Origin: Prochlorococcus marinus CUG1415
GTDB lineage: Bacteria; Cyanobacteriota; Cyanobacteriia; PCC-6307; Cyanobiaceae
Assembly: GCF_017696015.1 (NCBI RefSeq)
Contig: NZ_JAAORL010000002.1
Location: 372,001 to 436,000, forward strand
Direction: 5' to 3'
Length of the DNA: 64,000 nucleotides
In this document: piece by piece, positions 1 through 6,596 of the stretch
Layout of the letters: each line of letters opens with the position of its first letter
How positions within the stretch are numbered: position 1 is the stretch's first letter
Position numbers and translations under genes: made by a program
Notes under the pieces: generated by a model
Database searches by the model: none
What the model was told of the DNA's origin: nothing
What the model saw: only the letters and a program-made list of their open reading frames with translations

Positions 1-409
1 CAGCCTTCGCAAGGAGTGGTTTCTTTAGTTGGCTAACTGAAGAGGATTACAGAGAATCAATTAAATCTTATACAGAGTATTTAGTTTGCTACAAAAACGA
101 TGAAACTGCGATCCAAATGGCTGCCACAATAAGAGGTTAGCTTTTGTAGAAATTGGTAGAGATAGAGCTGCATGTGTTGATTGGGCAAAAGGGAAGGGAA
201 CCCCTTTATGGTGGTCTACCTTTAAGAAAAAATATAAGGTTTTAATTCAAAGAGGATACGATCATGAAAGTGCTTTTAATGAGGCACAAAACCACACCAC
301 TTCAAAAGAAGAAGAGTATGCATATAAAAAGAAAATATGCAGTCCTTATCTTTCAAAAAAGCAATCAATCAAACCATCTATGGGTAAAGAATTTTATCCT
401 CTCCCTTGA
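1..409 (+). pseudogene. Frameshifted or degraded gene remnant at the window edge
   Basis: Two open stretches lie end to end in different frames. Bases 3-140 encode the tail of a protein (about 45 residues, running off the left edge) ending in TAG. A second frame, open from 104 to 406 and closed by TGA at 407-409, encodes about 100 residues. The second part has no usable ATG near its beginning. It is rich in Trp, Tyr and Lys and includes the readable string GTPLWWSTFKKKYKVLIQRG. I recognise no family. The two frames overlap by about 36 bases, which fits one gene broken by a single frameshift near 105-140. Two unrelated remnants are also possible. The true start lies outside the window. Confidence 0.4.
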
Positions 410-584
410 GTATTAAAGTTGATTATATTGAAAGCTGATTTATCTTAGAAAAAGATTAGGAGATGGATGCGGATTCTTAGAAGAATTGGACGGCAGTCTC
501 CTCCTAATTACCACTTTGCATTTCTTACCAACTTATATTTCTACAGGAATTTGTGAGGTCGAATATATACTTATATCCAAAGTC

Positions 585-735
585 GATTAACCCCATACCT
601 GTATCACTTTCCTAAATAGGTACTTTGATGGATAATAAACATATAAAAAATTCTGATTCTAGCAAAATTCTAGCAGATAAATTCCTCGAGATCCCTTGAT
701 ATGACTGAAGAAAATTTTTGGCTAATGAACAATGT
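585..735 (+). repeat. Copy 1 of the EVE-gene 5' segment (truncated)
   Basis: This stretch repeats the region upstream of, and the first codons of, the EVE-domain gene at 5879. It carries CACTTTCCTAAATAGG, then ACTTTGATGGATAATAAA, then a 35-bp core at 695-729 identical to the core at 5873-5907. The core begins CTTGATATGACTGAAG and covers the start codon. Translation from the ATG at 701 gives MTEENFWLM, as in the real gene, then leaves the EVE sequence and stops at 820 after 39 residues. Homology to copy 2 begins near 585. It is a direct repeat of copies 2 and 3. The gene-free stretch 410-835 holds nothing else that I can support. Confidence 0.9.
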
Positions 736-779
736 ACCAGTAGTTATTGCAAGGGTTTTCAAAAACCAAATGAATTTCA

Positions 780-806
780 GTCACGATTCATTCACGATTT
801 TTACAG
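780..806 (+). repeat. TTCACGATT double motif, first occurrence
   Basis: The sequence reads TCACGATTCATTCACGATTT followed by TTACAG. It contains the 8-base unit TCACGATT twice, 11 bases apart (781 and 792). A near-identical element occurs at 3897-3921. Here it lies 80 bases after the ATG of EVE-segment copy 1; at the other site it lies before the ATG. Its function is unknown. A recombination or protein-binding site is possible because both occurrences are associated with truncated EVE segments and none is seen near the intact gene. Confidence 0.6.
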
Positions 807-835
807 CTAAAATTGATTGAAAAAATTTGATAATA

Positions 836-982
836 ATGGCAATTTCACACTATAGAAAGCAAAGGATAATGCTTTTAGCAAGACTCAATCTTGGTTTAGC
901 TAGTGAAGATAAAGAAGAAATTGATCTATATAATCACTATCAGAAAAATATTTATTCAGAACAACATCAACAGCAGCAATAA
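836..982 (+). CDS. Small hypothetical protein, 48 aa
   Basis: An ATG-started reading frame encodes MAISHYRKQRIMLLARLNLG, then a highly charged stretch, and ends with a Gln-rich tail. The first half looks like a basic amphipathic helix. No transmembrane segment or known domain is visible. It lies 15 bases after the stop of the truncated EVE copy 1, so the duplicated upstream region could supply its promoter. I do not recognise the family. Its well-formed start and balanced composition make it a plausible gene, but at 48 residues chance cannot be ruled out. Confidence 0.5.
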   Translation: MAISHYRKQRIMLLARLNLGLASEDKEEIDLYNHYQKNIYSEQHQQQQ

Positions 983-1058
983 AATTAATCTTTGGTAAAT
1001 TTTGATGCTGAAAATCTTATCTATATAGCTAATATATTTTCAGTACATTAATGAATAA

Positions 1059-1214
1059 ATGAATTTCGCATTTGCAAAAGTCTCAAATTTGAAAGTTAAC
1101 AGGTCTTCTAAAATAGCTATTACGCTCGCATCATCAACTTTCTTTTTATACGCATTAGGTCAAGCACCTATTTTCAAAAATATTCTTGCAGGTGCCTTTT
1201 CTTGTTCTGGCTAA
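1059..1214 (+). CDS. Small hypothetical protein, 51 aa, possible membrane segment
   Basis: The reading frame starts MNFAFAKVSNLKVNRSSKIA and continues with a hydrophobic run (about residues 21-36, then 38-47), ending SCSG. One membrane-spanning helix or a signal-like segment is likely. It is followed about 65 bases later by a good rho-independent terminator on the same strand, which supports transcription in this direction. No family is recognised. It sits in the accessory-looking region between EVE-segment copies 1 and 2. Confidence 0.45.
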   Translation: MNFAFAKVSNLKVNRSSKIAITLASSTFFLYALGQAPIFKNILAGAFSCSG

Positions 1215-1280
1215 ATACAAAACTTGTTTACAAGATAAATTGACAATCTAGAATATCCATTGATTGACAGTCGATTGCTA

Positions 1281-1305
1281 AGAGGGGCAAATGCTCCTCT
1301 TTTTT
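1281..1305 (+). terminator. Rho-independent terminator
   Basis: The stem AGAGGGGC (1281-1288), loop AAAT and stem GCTCCTCT (1293-1300) pair along all eight bases with one G-U. A T-run follows directly (1301-1305). It would end transcription of the small plus-strand genes at 836 and 1059. It sits in the gap before the convergent metallophosphoesterase operon. Confidence 0.75.
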
Positions 1306-1368
1306 ATTTTCTTTTTTGCATTACTTCAAACATACTTAAATATTGAAGTGGGTACTTGATGCTAAAAA

Positions 1369-2088
1369 CTAAAGCCTTCCAAATCCCTTAGTTCTTTTTT
1401 CTGATTTATATCCTGCTTGTACGAATTGAGTATTATCAGTCCCTACATCATAAAGAGTATAATTTTTTCCTGCCCCAATACCAATAACAGCTTTTTGCGG
1501 AACTTTCTGCTCTTTCTTACGATTTCCATTTAAATCTTCTACTTCAGAATTAACAATTCCCTCTGTCAATTCCAAATGAAACTGTTGTTTGCTCCTTGCA
1601 GTAAATAATCTGTTTACCTGAAGACGTGTAAGTCTATCAAGGAGTGTCAGTGGCGGCGTATCTAGTGTTAAATTTTCGCCAATATCTTTTGAGCTTCCGT
1701 GAATTAAACCACAATCAAGTTCAACAAATCCAAATTGAAGTGCTGCTATCCAATCAAGAAATGATTTGTCTACAGCATTCGTAAGAGACTTAACTACTTC
1801 TTCACCCTTATTTATTCTCAAAGCTTCAGCTCTTTGATCCCCACGGTAACCACTTTCCAAGAGGATTTGTTCTTCCCACCAACCGTATATACACCATGGT
1901 TGTAAATCATTACTTTTTGGATTAATTAACCTATGGAGAAGCCTATTACAGTTTTTTTCAGGACCTATCATATCCCCCAAAACAAAAAGAGTTATATTAC
2001 CTGGAGTTTTTTTTAAGTCTTTTTGAATAAGTTCATAAGTATCTAGATCCCCTTTAAGACCACTTACGAGTGCCCAGCGTTCTATCAT
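1369..2088 (-). CDS. Divergent calcineurin-like metallophosphoesterase
   Basis: This 239-residue protein resembles the phosphoesterase encoded just upstream and has the outline of the calcineurin-like fold. It shows LFVLGDMIGP at about 34-43 (GD motif), GWWEEQ at about 69-74 in the place of the usual GNHD/E, and LIHGSS near 127 (HG motif). The usual first metal motif DxH is not present; the N-terminus reads SGLKGDLD instead. No GHTH motif is seen. Hydrolase activity is therefore uncertain. The start overlaps the stop of the upstream phosphoesterase by four bases (ATGA type), indicating translational coupling in a CobW-phosphoesterase operon. No signal peptide is seen, so it is probably cytoplasmic. 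Confidence 0.7.
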   Translation of the reverse strand: MIERWALVSGLKGDLDTYELIQKDLKKTPGNITLFVLGDMIGPEKNCNRLLHRLINPKSNDLQPWCIYGWWEEQILLESGYRGDQRAEALRINKGEEVVKSLTNAVDKSFLDWIAALQFGFVELDCGLIHGSSKDIGENLTLDTPPLTLLDRLTRLQVNRLFTARSKQQFHLELTEGIVNSEVEDLNGNRKKEQKVPQKAVIGIGAGKNYTLYDVGTDNTQFVQAGYKSEKRTKGFGRL

Positions 2089-2900
2089 CTTTCACAAACA
2101 TGAGATGCATCTTCAGCTTGTTCTGCAAATTCGAATCCATTTTTTAAACGCCATGCAAAAATCGGAGGAAGACCGGCATCTATTATTGCTTTACACGTAA
2201 GTTCAAGATCATATTCCACTTCTCTAATTTTTACTTCATTTGTGACTTCGTTATAAACAACATAAGTAGCTTTAGTTCCTCCATGTCTTGGCTCTCCTAC
2301 TGAACCTGCATTTACTATTCTTCGCATCGGCAATTGAATTTCTTTTTCTTGAATATCTTTGGGAGCAGCGTTTTTGATCTTTACAGCAATTGAACCATCT
2401 GCTAATTCGCGAATATAAGGTTGATGAGTATGACCACAAAATAGAATCTCTGCTCTGGCATTTTCAACTCTCTCAAGAGCTGCAAATGCATCCATATCTG
2501 GTAAAAGATATTCATGTTGACTATTAGGACTACCATGAACAAAAAGACATTTATCTTTACGTATTGAGTAGGGTAGATTAGCTAGATAATCCTTATTTTC
2601 TTTAGTTAATTTATCCGTAGTCCATTGATGAGCAAAATGACCTCTCTTTTCAGCAAGCTGAGAAGGATAACTACAATCGCAAGCATCTAATCCATCAACA
2701 ACGTCTTCGTCCCAACATCCCTGACAAGTAGGAATTTTTTTATCTCTTATTAACTCAATAACCTCATTAGGTTGAGGACCATAACCCACTAGATCTCCAA
2801 GACAGGTAATATTTGTAATTCCTTGGAGTTCAATATCTTTTAAGACAGCCTCTACTGCAGGTAGATTTGCATGTAAACATGAGATGACAGCTTGATTCAT
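2085..2900 (-). CDS. Metallophosphoesterase (calcineurin-like, YfcE-type)
   Basis: This 271-residue protein has most calcineurin-like phosphoesterase motifs: CLGDLVGYGPQPNEV near 33-47, FVHGSPNSQHEY near 120 and CGHTHQPY near 154. Two motifs are changed. The N-terminal DxHGN is ISCLHAN (metal-ligand Asp replaced by Cys), and the expected GNHD reads GCWDED. Late Cys and His residues (THVCER at the C-terminus) and the cluster DACDCSYP add possible ligands. Metal content and substrate may therefore differ from the family norm. It begins 7 bases after the CobW-like gene ends and overlaps the next phosphoesterase, so the three form one transcription unit. Confidence 0.85.
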   Translation of the reverse strand: MNQAVISCLHANLPAVEAVLKDIELQGITNITCLGDLVGYGPQPNEVIELIRDKKIPTCQGCWDEDVVDGLDACDCSYPSQLAEKRGHFAHQWTTDKLTKENKDYLANLPYSIRKDKCLFVHGSPNSQHEYLLPDMDAFAALERVENARAEILFCGHTHQPYIRELADGSIAVKIKNAAPKDIQEKEIQLPMRRIVNAGSVGEPRHGGTKATYVVYNEVTNEVKIREVEYDLELTCKAIIDAGLPPIFAWRLKNGFEFAEQAEDASHVCER

Positions 2901-2907
2901 TTTTAAG

Positions 2908-3690
2908 TTAACGGCGAGCAGTTTGTAGTTGTGAATTTCTAAGTGAAGTTTGATGATGATCTAGTACAGCATCATTAAGAAGACAATTATGAATCGTTGA
3001 TTTTATTGACTCGAAGTTTAAATTTTTCCCTTGTATAACAATTTCAGAACATCGTTCTGGTCTTCCATTAAGAGGGGCAACTTGGTTTAATGTTTGATAT
3101 TGAGATCCTTGCTGACTGACTATCCAGTTAAACAAGATGTAACGACCATCCGGCAAGTTCATTAATGCTTTGGCTCTATATACATCCCCATAAGCACCAT
3201 TAACTAATTCAAACCAAAAAGTATTCAAGCTTGCAGGGTCCCAAATATGCTTTTTAAGATCAAGGCTTATTGATTCAATTGCTCTAAAATCTAAAGTATC
3301 TTTTATTGATAATTCTGGATCTCTACCAAAATGAAGATATCTATTTGGCTGGAGATTATATTTATCAAGTTCATTAAGAATTCTCAGATCAACTCCATTA
3401 ATACCTTGAGATTTAGGTATAAAAAATTGTGGAAATTCAATAATAATTAAACTGTTTTCTTTATCTTTCTCTGATATTGAGTTTGAAATAGATAAGTCTA
3501 ATAAGTTAGGAATTTGATCTTTCAAAAAAGCAAAATCAATTTTTGAATTTATAGCTTGCTCTAAATTAATTTCTGAATATCCTCCAAGACGTAAGTAACC
3601 ACAATTAGCAGAATAATTCTTAAAAGTATTTAGTATCCAATTTGTCTTACCGCATCCAGGCGAACCTGATATTAAACAAACTTGACTCAT
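2908..3690 (-). CDS. CobW-like (COG0523-type) P-loop GTPase
   Basis: The 260-residue protein opens with a Walker A motif GSPGCGKT (residues 9-16). Its C-terminal part reads like a CobW C-terminal domain (GDVYRAKALMNLPDGRYILF near 170-190). COG0523 proteins are G3E GTPases that act as metallochaperones or metal-homeostasis factors, often for zinc or cobalt. The usual CxCC metal-binding motif is not seen, and the protein is shorter than the usual 300-400 residues, so it is a divergent member. It is the first gene of the operon with the two phosphoesterases. A Fur-family-like palindrome lies 41 bases upstream of its ATG. Confidence 0.7.
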   Translation of the reverse strand: MSQVCLISGSPGCGKTNWILNTFKNYSANCGYLRLGGYSEINLEQAINSKIDFAFLKDQIPNLLDLSISNSISEKDKENSLIIIEFPQFFIPKSQGINGVDLRILNELDKYNLQPNRYLHFGRDPELSIKDTLDFRAIESISLDLKKHIWDPASLNTFWFELVNGAYGDVYRAKALMNLPDGRYILFNWIVSQQGSQYQTLNQVAPLNGRPERCSEIVIQGKNLNFESIKSTIHNCLLNDAVLDHHQTSLRNSQLQTARR

Positions 3691-3730
3691 AAAAAAAATA
3701 CTACCTAATGTATAAAATTTACACCAATAT

Positions 3731-3749
3731 GAAAATGAAAATCATTTCT
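3731..3749. promoter_or_regulatory. Fur-family (Fur/Zur-like) operator upstream of the CobW operon
   Basis: The 19 bases GAAAATGAAAATCATTTCT match the classical Fur-box consensus at 14 of 19 positions by hand alignment. They contain a perfect palindrome AAATGA-AAA-TCATTT centred at 3740. The site is 41-59 bases upstream of the CobW-like start. On the minus strand a possible -10 (TTATAC, about 3712-3717) lies downstream of it, so the site would cover the -35 region, as expected for a repressor. A zinc-responsive Zur is favoured over Fur because COG0523 genes are commonly Zur-regulated; this is inference. Confidence 0.5.
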
Positions 3750-3812
3750 GTATTTGTTTTTAAATATTCATTTTATGACTTAAGTGATAAAAACAATATT
3801 TTTTAGAGAATC

Positions 3813-3980
3813 AATTACCCCATAACACCCCTCACTTTCCTAAATAGGAACTTTGCAGGATAATAAATATATAAAAGCGAATAGTATGATATTACATTCA
3901 CGATTCGTTCACGATTTACAGTTTCCTCCAAATCCCTTGATATGACTGAAGAAAAGTTTTGGCTAATGAAAAGTGAGCGC
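3813..3980 (+). repeat. Copy 2 of the EVE-gene 5' segment (truncated)
   Basis: Second direct copy of the EVE upstream region and start. It contains CACTTTCCTAAATAGG and GGATAATAAA, and a core at 3936-3970 that matches copies 1 and 3 at 34 of 35 bases. After the core it keeps AAGTGAGC in common with the intact gene. The ATG at 3942 gives MTEEKFWLMKSE and then Arg-Tyr-stop (3984-3986), so it is only a 14-codon stump. Relative to copy 1 the block before the core is replaced by a segment containing the TTCACGATT element. It occupies most of the gap 3691-4042. Confidence 0.9.
3897..3921 (+). repeat. TTCACGATT double motif, second occurrence
   Basis: Two exact TTCACGATT units (3897-3905 and 3908-3916) are separated by CG and followed by TACAG. 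The element matches 780-806 except for A/G at the spacer and two extra T. It lies 21 bases before the ATG of EVE-segment copy 2, whereas at the first site it lies after the ATG. The element therefore moved or recombined independently of the EVE segment. Confidence 0.6.
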
Positions 3981-4042
3981 TACTAGCTATTACTGAGATC
4001 TAAAGGAATCGTAATTTTTTATCCCAACTTTATCCAAACTCT

Positions 4043-5644
4043 TTAAAGGCAAAATTTCTCTCCATCAGCTATTAAATAATTATCCGTAGCACATTTGATT
4101 TCATCTGATTTAATAATCAAATTAGAGGAATTATTTTTAATTTCATCCTCATTTTTCTCACCAAAATCTCTTACAGATCCATCTAAAGAACAATAATTAA
4201 AACGAGATGATCCATCTGAGAACATTTTTTTTGTAAACTCATCGCCCATTGAGATTGCTTTTTTAAATTCTTTACATGCATTGTTTGTATCTCCAAGATT
4301 ATGATTTATATAACCTTTTAGTCCATAAGCAATTGCTACTGATGGATCTTGTTGAATCAGTTTATCTAGATAATTAATGGCATCAATATTTTTATTTAGT
4401 TCAATCGAAATTTGTGATGCTTTTAATAAAGTTGCTTTATCTTTTTGATTTACTCTTAATGCTTTATCTATAGCCTCCTTAGCCTTATCTAAATTTCCAT
4501 TTTTCATAGCTTCAGTTGATCTTTCAACAAGTTTCATTGAACAAATAGAACTTTGATTTAATAATGTTTTCAAGTATCTTTTCTCTGCCATATCTTTAGT
4601 AAATGCATTAAGGTCATGGCTATAGTCTCCATTTAATGGGTCACAATATCCAGAAACTTGGAAAAATGGTTTCTCTAAAGATGGACTGAATATACGGTAA
4701 AAAAAGAAATCACCGTCGTTCTTCTCACATATTCTTACGAAAGGGTATTTTGCTGATGGGTCTTCTGATAATTCTTGATCAAAGCATTTTTCTTTTGTTC
4801 CTTCAGATGTTAAATCTTTTGTAAGTGGAATATTTGTTATAACTGAGTTTTCCTTAGTATTTCTTAAGCTGCTTGGATTAGCATTTTTGCAAAAAATTCT
4901 TATGCTCTCTTGAACTAAAGCATCACCTTTCTCTTGAGAAATCACTAAATCCAAATTACCATTAGGAACTTTTCGAGATCCTTTAGCTTTAAAATTTTTA
5001 CAATCTAAAAAAACTTCAGATAAAACTCTTTCTTCATCTTTTATTTCTATATCAAAGGTATTATCTGTTTTAAAAAAACAAAATTCAAGTTGAAATTTAT
5101 CATTATATTGACATATTCTTTTTTCCTTTAATTTTTCATTTGAATTGAGCTTTTTAGGCTTTGAGATATTTAAATTATTTGATAAATTTTTCGCACATTT
5201 ATCATTAGAAAATATGATATTTTTTTGGGTTTTTTGCCATTTTTGATTTAGAAGTTTTAATTCTTCGATATCATTTTCTAATAGAGCTAACTTTGAACCC
5301 TTTTTATTTATTTCTTCAAGTAATGGAATCATTTGATTATGATTTTTACACCAATTAGCAGAATAAAATTTATACCCTTTGCTTTTACTTTCATCCATCA
5401 GCAAGCCTAATGAATTTCCTGCTTTTCTAATTTCTGCTTTTAATTTAATTTTTTCTGATGCTTCTCCTCTTGGAAGTTGATCACATTTATTAAAGTAAAG
5501 ACATCTAGAGTATAAAAACACGTAATAAATTACTATTGAAGCTATTGATCCACCTGTTATTAATAAAATAATTAAAAACCATTTAAAGAATTTATTTAAT
5601 TTAAATTTTTTATCCTTTTTCTCTTCTGTTTTTTTACTATTCAT
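4043..5644 (-). CDS. Membrane-anchored TPR-repeat protein, unknown role
   Basis: A 533-residue protein. A Lys-rich N-terminus (residues 1-22) is followed by one strong hydrophobic helix (about 23-46), giving a single-pass anchor with most of the chain on one side. The middle is Lys/Asn-rich with many scattered Cys. About residues 370-470 form TPR-like helical pairs (AKEAIDKALRVNQKDKATLL, then AIAYGLKGYINHNLGDTNNA). No catalytic motif is seen. TPRs usually mediate protein binding. The gene lies alone between EVE-segment copies 2 and 3 and is especially AT-rich, which suggests accessory status. I recognise no family. Confidence 0.75.
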   Translation of the reverse strand: MNSKKTEEKKDKKFKLNKFFKWFLIILLITGGSIASIVIYYVFLYSRCLYFNKCDQLPRGEASEKIKLKAEIRKAGNSLGLLMDESKSKGYKFYSANWCKNHNQMIPLLEEINKKGSKLALLENDIEELKLLNQKWQKTQKNIIFSNDKCAKNLSNNLNISKPKKLNSNEKLKEKRICQYNDKFQLEFCFFKTDNTFDIEIKDEERVLSEVFLDCKNFKAKGSRKVPNGNLDLVISQEKGDALVQESIRIFCKNANPSSLRNTKENSVITNIPLTKDLTSEGTKEKCFDQELSEDPSAKYPFVRICEKNDGDFFFYRIFSPSLEKPFFQVSGYCDPLNGDYSHDLNAFTKDMAEKRYLKTLLNQSSICSMKLVERSTEAMKNGNLDKAKEAIDKALRVNQKDKATLLKASQISIELNKNIDAINYLDKLIQQDPSVAIAYGLKGYINHNLGDTNNACKEFKKAISMGDEFTKKMFSDGSSRFNYCSLDGSVRDFGEKNEDEIKNNSSNLIIKSDEIKCATDNYLIADGEKFCL

Positions 5645-5777
5645 AATTTTATATATATTTAAATATGGTTAAAAATTAAATTTAGTAAAAGATTTAGACA
5701 TCCCTTTATTTGAACATTGAAATATATTTAGAGGAAATATTTAGACCAAAGTAAAAAAAGTTAACTCAAATAAAAAT

Positions 5778-5915
5778 ACTACTTTCACAAGTAGAAACTT
5801 TGATGGATAATAAATTTATACCAAAAAAGTTTGGATAACACGTCCTCCAAGCTTAAAAATTCGCTGAGATCGCTTGATATGACTGAAGAAAATTTTTGGC
5901 TAATGAAAAGTGAGC
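5778..5915 (+). repeat. Copy 3 of the EVE-gene 5' segment (intact parent copy)
   Basis: This is the copy that leads into a complete EVE gene. It includes ACTTTGATGGATAATAAA (5797-5814) and the 35-bp core 5873-5907 covering the start codon at 5879. The gap 5645-5878 between the divergent TPR and EVE genes holds only this segment and presumably the promoters of both. GATAATAAA may contain the EVE -10 element, but no clear -35 is visible. Confidence 0.85.
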
Positions 5916-6337
5916 CTGATGCTTACAGCATAGATACCTTAAAGACTGATAGAGTAACTTTATGGGATGGTATAAGAAATTATCAAGCTAGAAATTTCAT
6001 GAGAAAAATGAATAAAGGAGATAAAGTTTTTTTCTATCATTCAAACTGCAAACCCCCAGGTATAGTTGGACTTATGGAGGTGATAGATCTAAATATTGTT
6101 GATCCTACGCAATTTGATAAAGATTCAAAGTATTTTGATCCAAAATCGAAACCTGAAAATCCTAGATGGGATTGTGTAAAAGTAAAATATATATCTAAGT
6201 CAAATAAAATTCTAAGTTTACCTGAATTAAAGATTTTATTCAGTGAGAATGAGTTATTAGTTGTGAAGAAAGGAAATAGGTTATCAATATTACCTGTCCG
6301 ACATGAGATAGCAAAAATACTACTTGAAAAAATATAA
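5879..6337 (+). CDS. EVE-domain protein (modified-nucleobase-binding PUA-like fold)
   Basis: A 152-residue single-domain EVE protein, the full family length. Diagnostic parts are FWLMKSEPDAYSID (6-19), WDGIRNYQARNFMR, GDKVFFYHSN, GIVGLMEV and PRWDCVKVKY. EVE proteins belong to the PUA-like superfamily and are known or proposed to bind modified bases in DNA or RNA; in other bacteria they often accompany modification-dependent restriction systems. The start is set at the ATG at 5879 because family similarity begins at FWLMKSEP. A TTG at 5831 would add 16 unrelated residues. Truncated copies of this 5' end occur at 585 and 3813. No restriction gene is nearby. Confidence 0.92.
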   Translation: MTEENFWLMKSEPDAYSIDTLKTDRVTLWDGIRNYQARNFMRKMNKGDKVFFYHSNCKPPGIVGLMEVIDLNIVDPTQFDKDSKYFDPKSKPENPRWDCVKVKYISKSNKILSLPELKILFSENELLVVKKGNRLSILPVRHEIAKILLEKI

Positions 6338-6344
6338 AAAATTT

Positions 6345-6596
6345 TTATTCATTAAAATTCATAGAAAACATATTCCCAATATAGAGTCTCGTTAAATCTC
6401 TATTTTGAAATCCTTTTTGCATCAAGAAACCTGCAATAGCAGCTTGTAATAACCTGTATTGATCCCAGTTAGGATGTTCTTCAACAAATTCTTTCATAGC
6501 CTTTTGAAGATTTTCTTGAAGTTCACATTTGAAACTAATGACTTCATCTTTTTGCTTTAAAACTATTGGATTTACTTTGTTATTTAACTCTTGCAT
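6345..6596 (-). CDS. DUF2811 family protein
   Basis: This 83-residue protein contains the cyanobacterial DUF2811 signature, visible as FVEEHPNWDQYRLLQAAIAG (about 37-56), followed by FLMQKGFQNRDLTRLYIGNM. It looks all-helical and soluble. Function is unknown. It is convergent with the EVE gene with only 7 bases between them, so the two transcripts probably overlap. Family assignment is from remembered pattern. Confidence 0.8.
   Translation of the reverse strand: MQELNNKVNPIVLKQKDEVISFKCELQENLQKAMKEFVEEHPNWDQYRLLQAAIAGFLMQKGFQNRDLTRLYIGNMFSMNFNE

Noticed and set aside
453-516. TTAGGAGA ... TCTCCTCCTAA complementary pair in the left region, considered as a tRNA or small RNA
   Set aside because: No T-arm GTTC motif, no anticodon stem and no T-run; pairing spans about 45 bases with little support.
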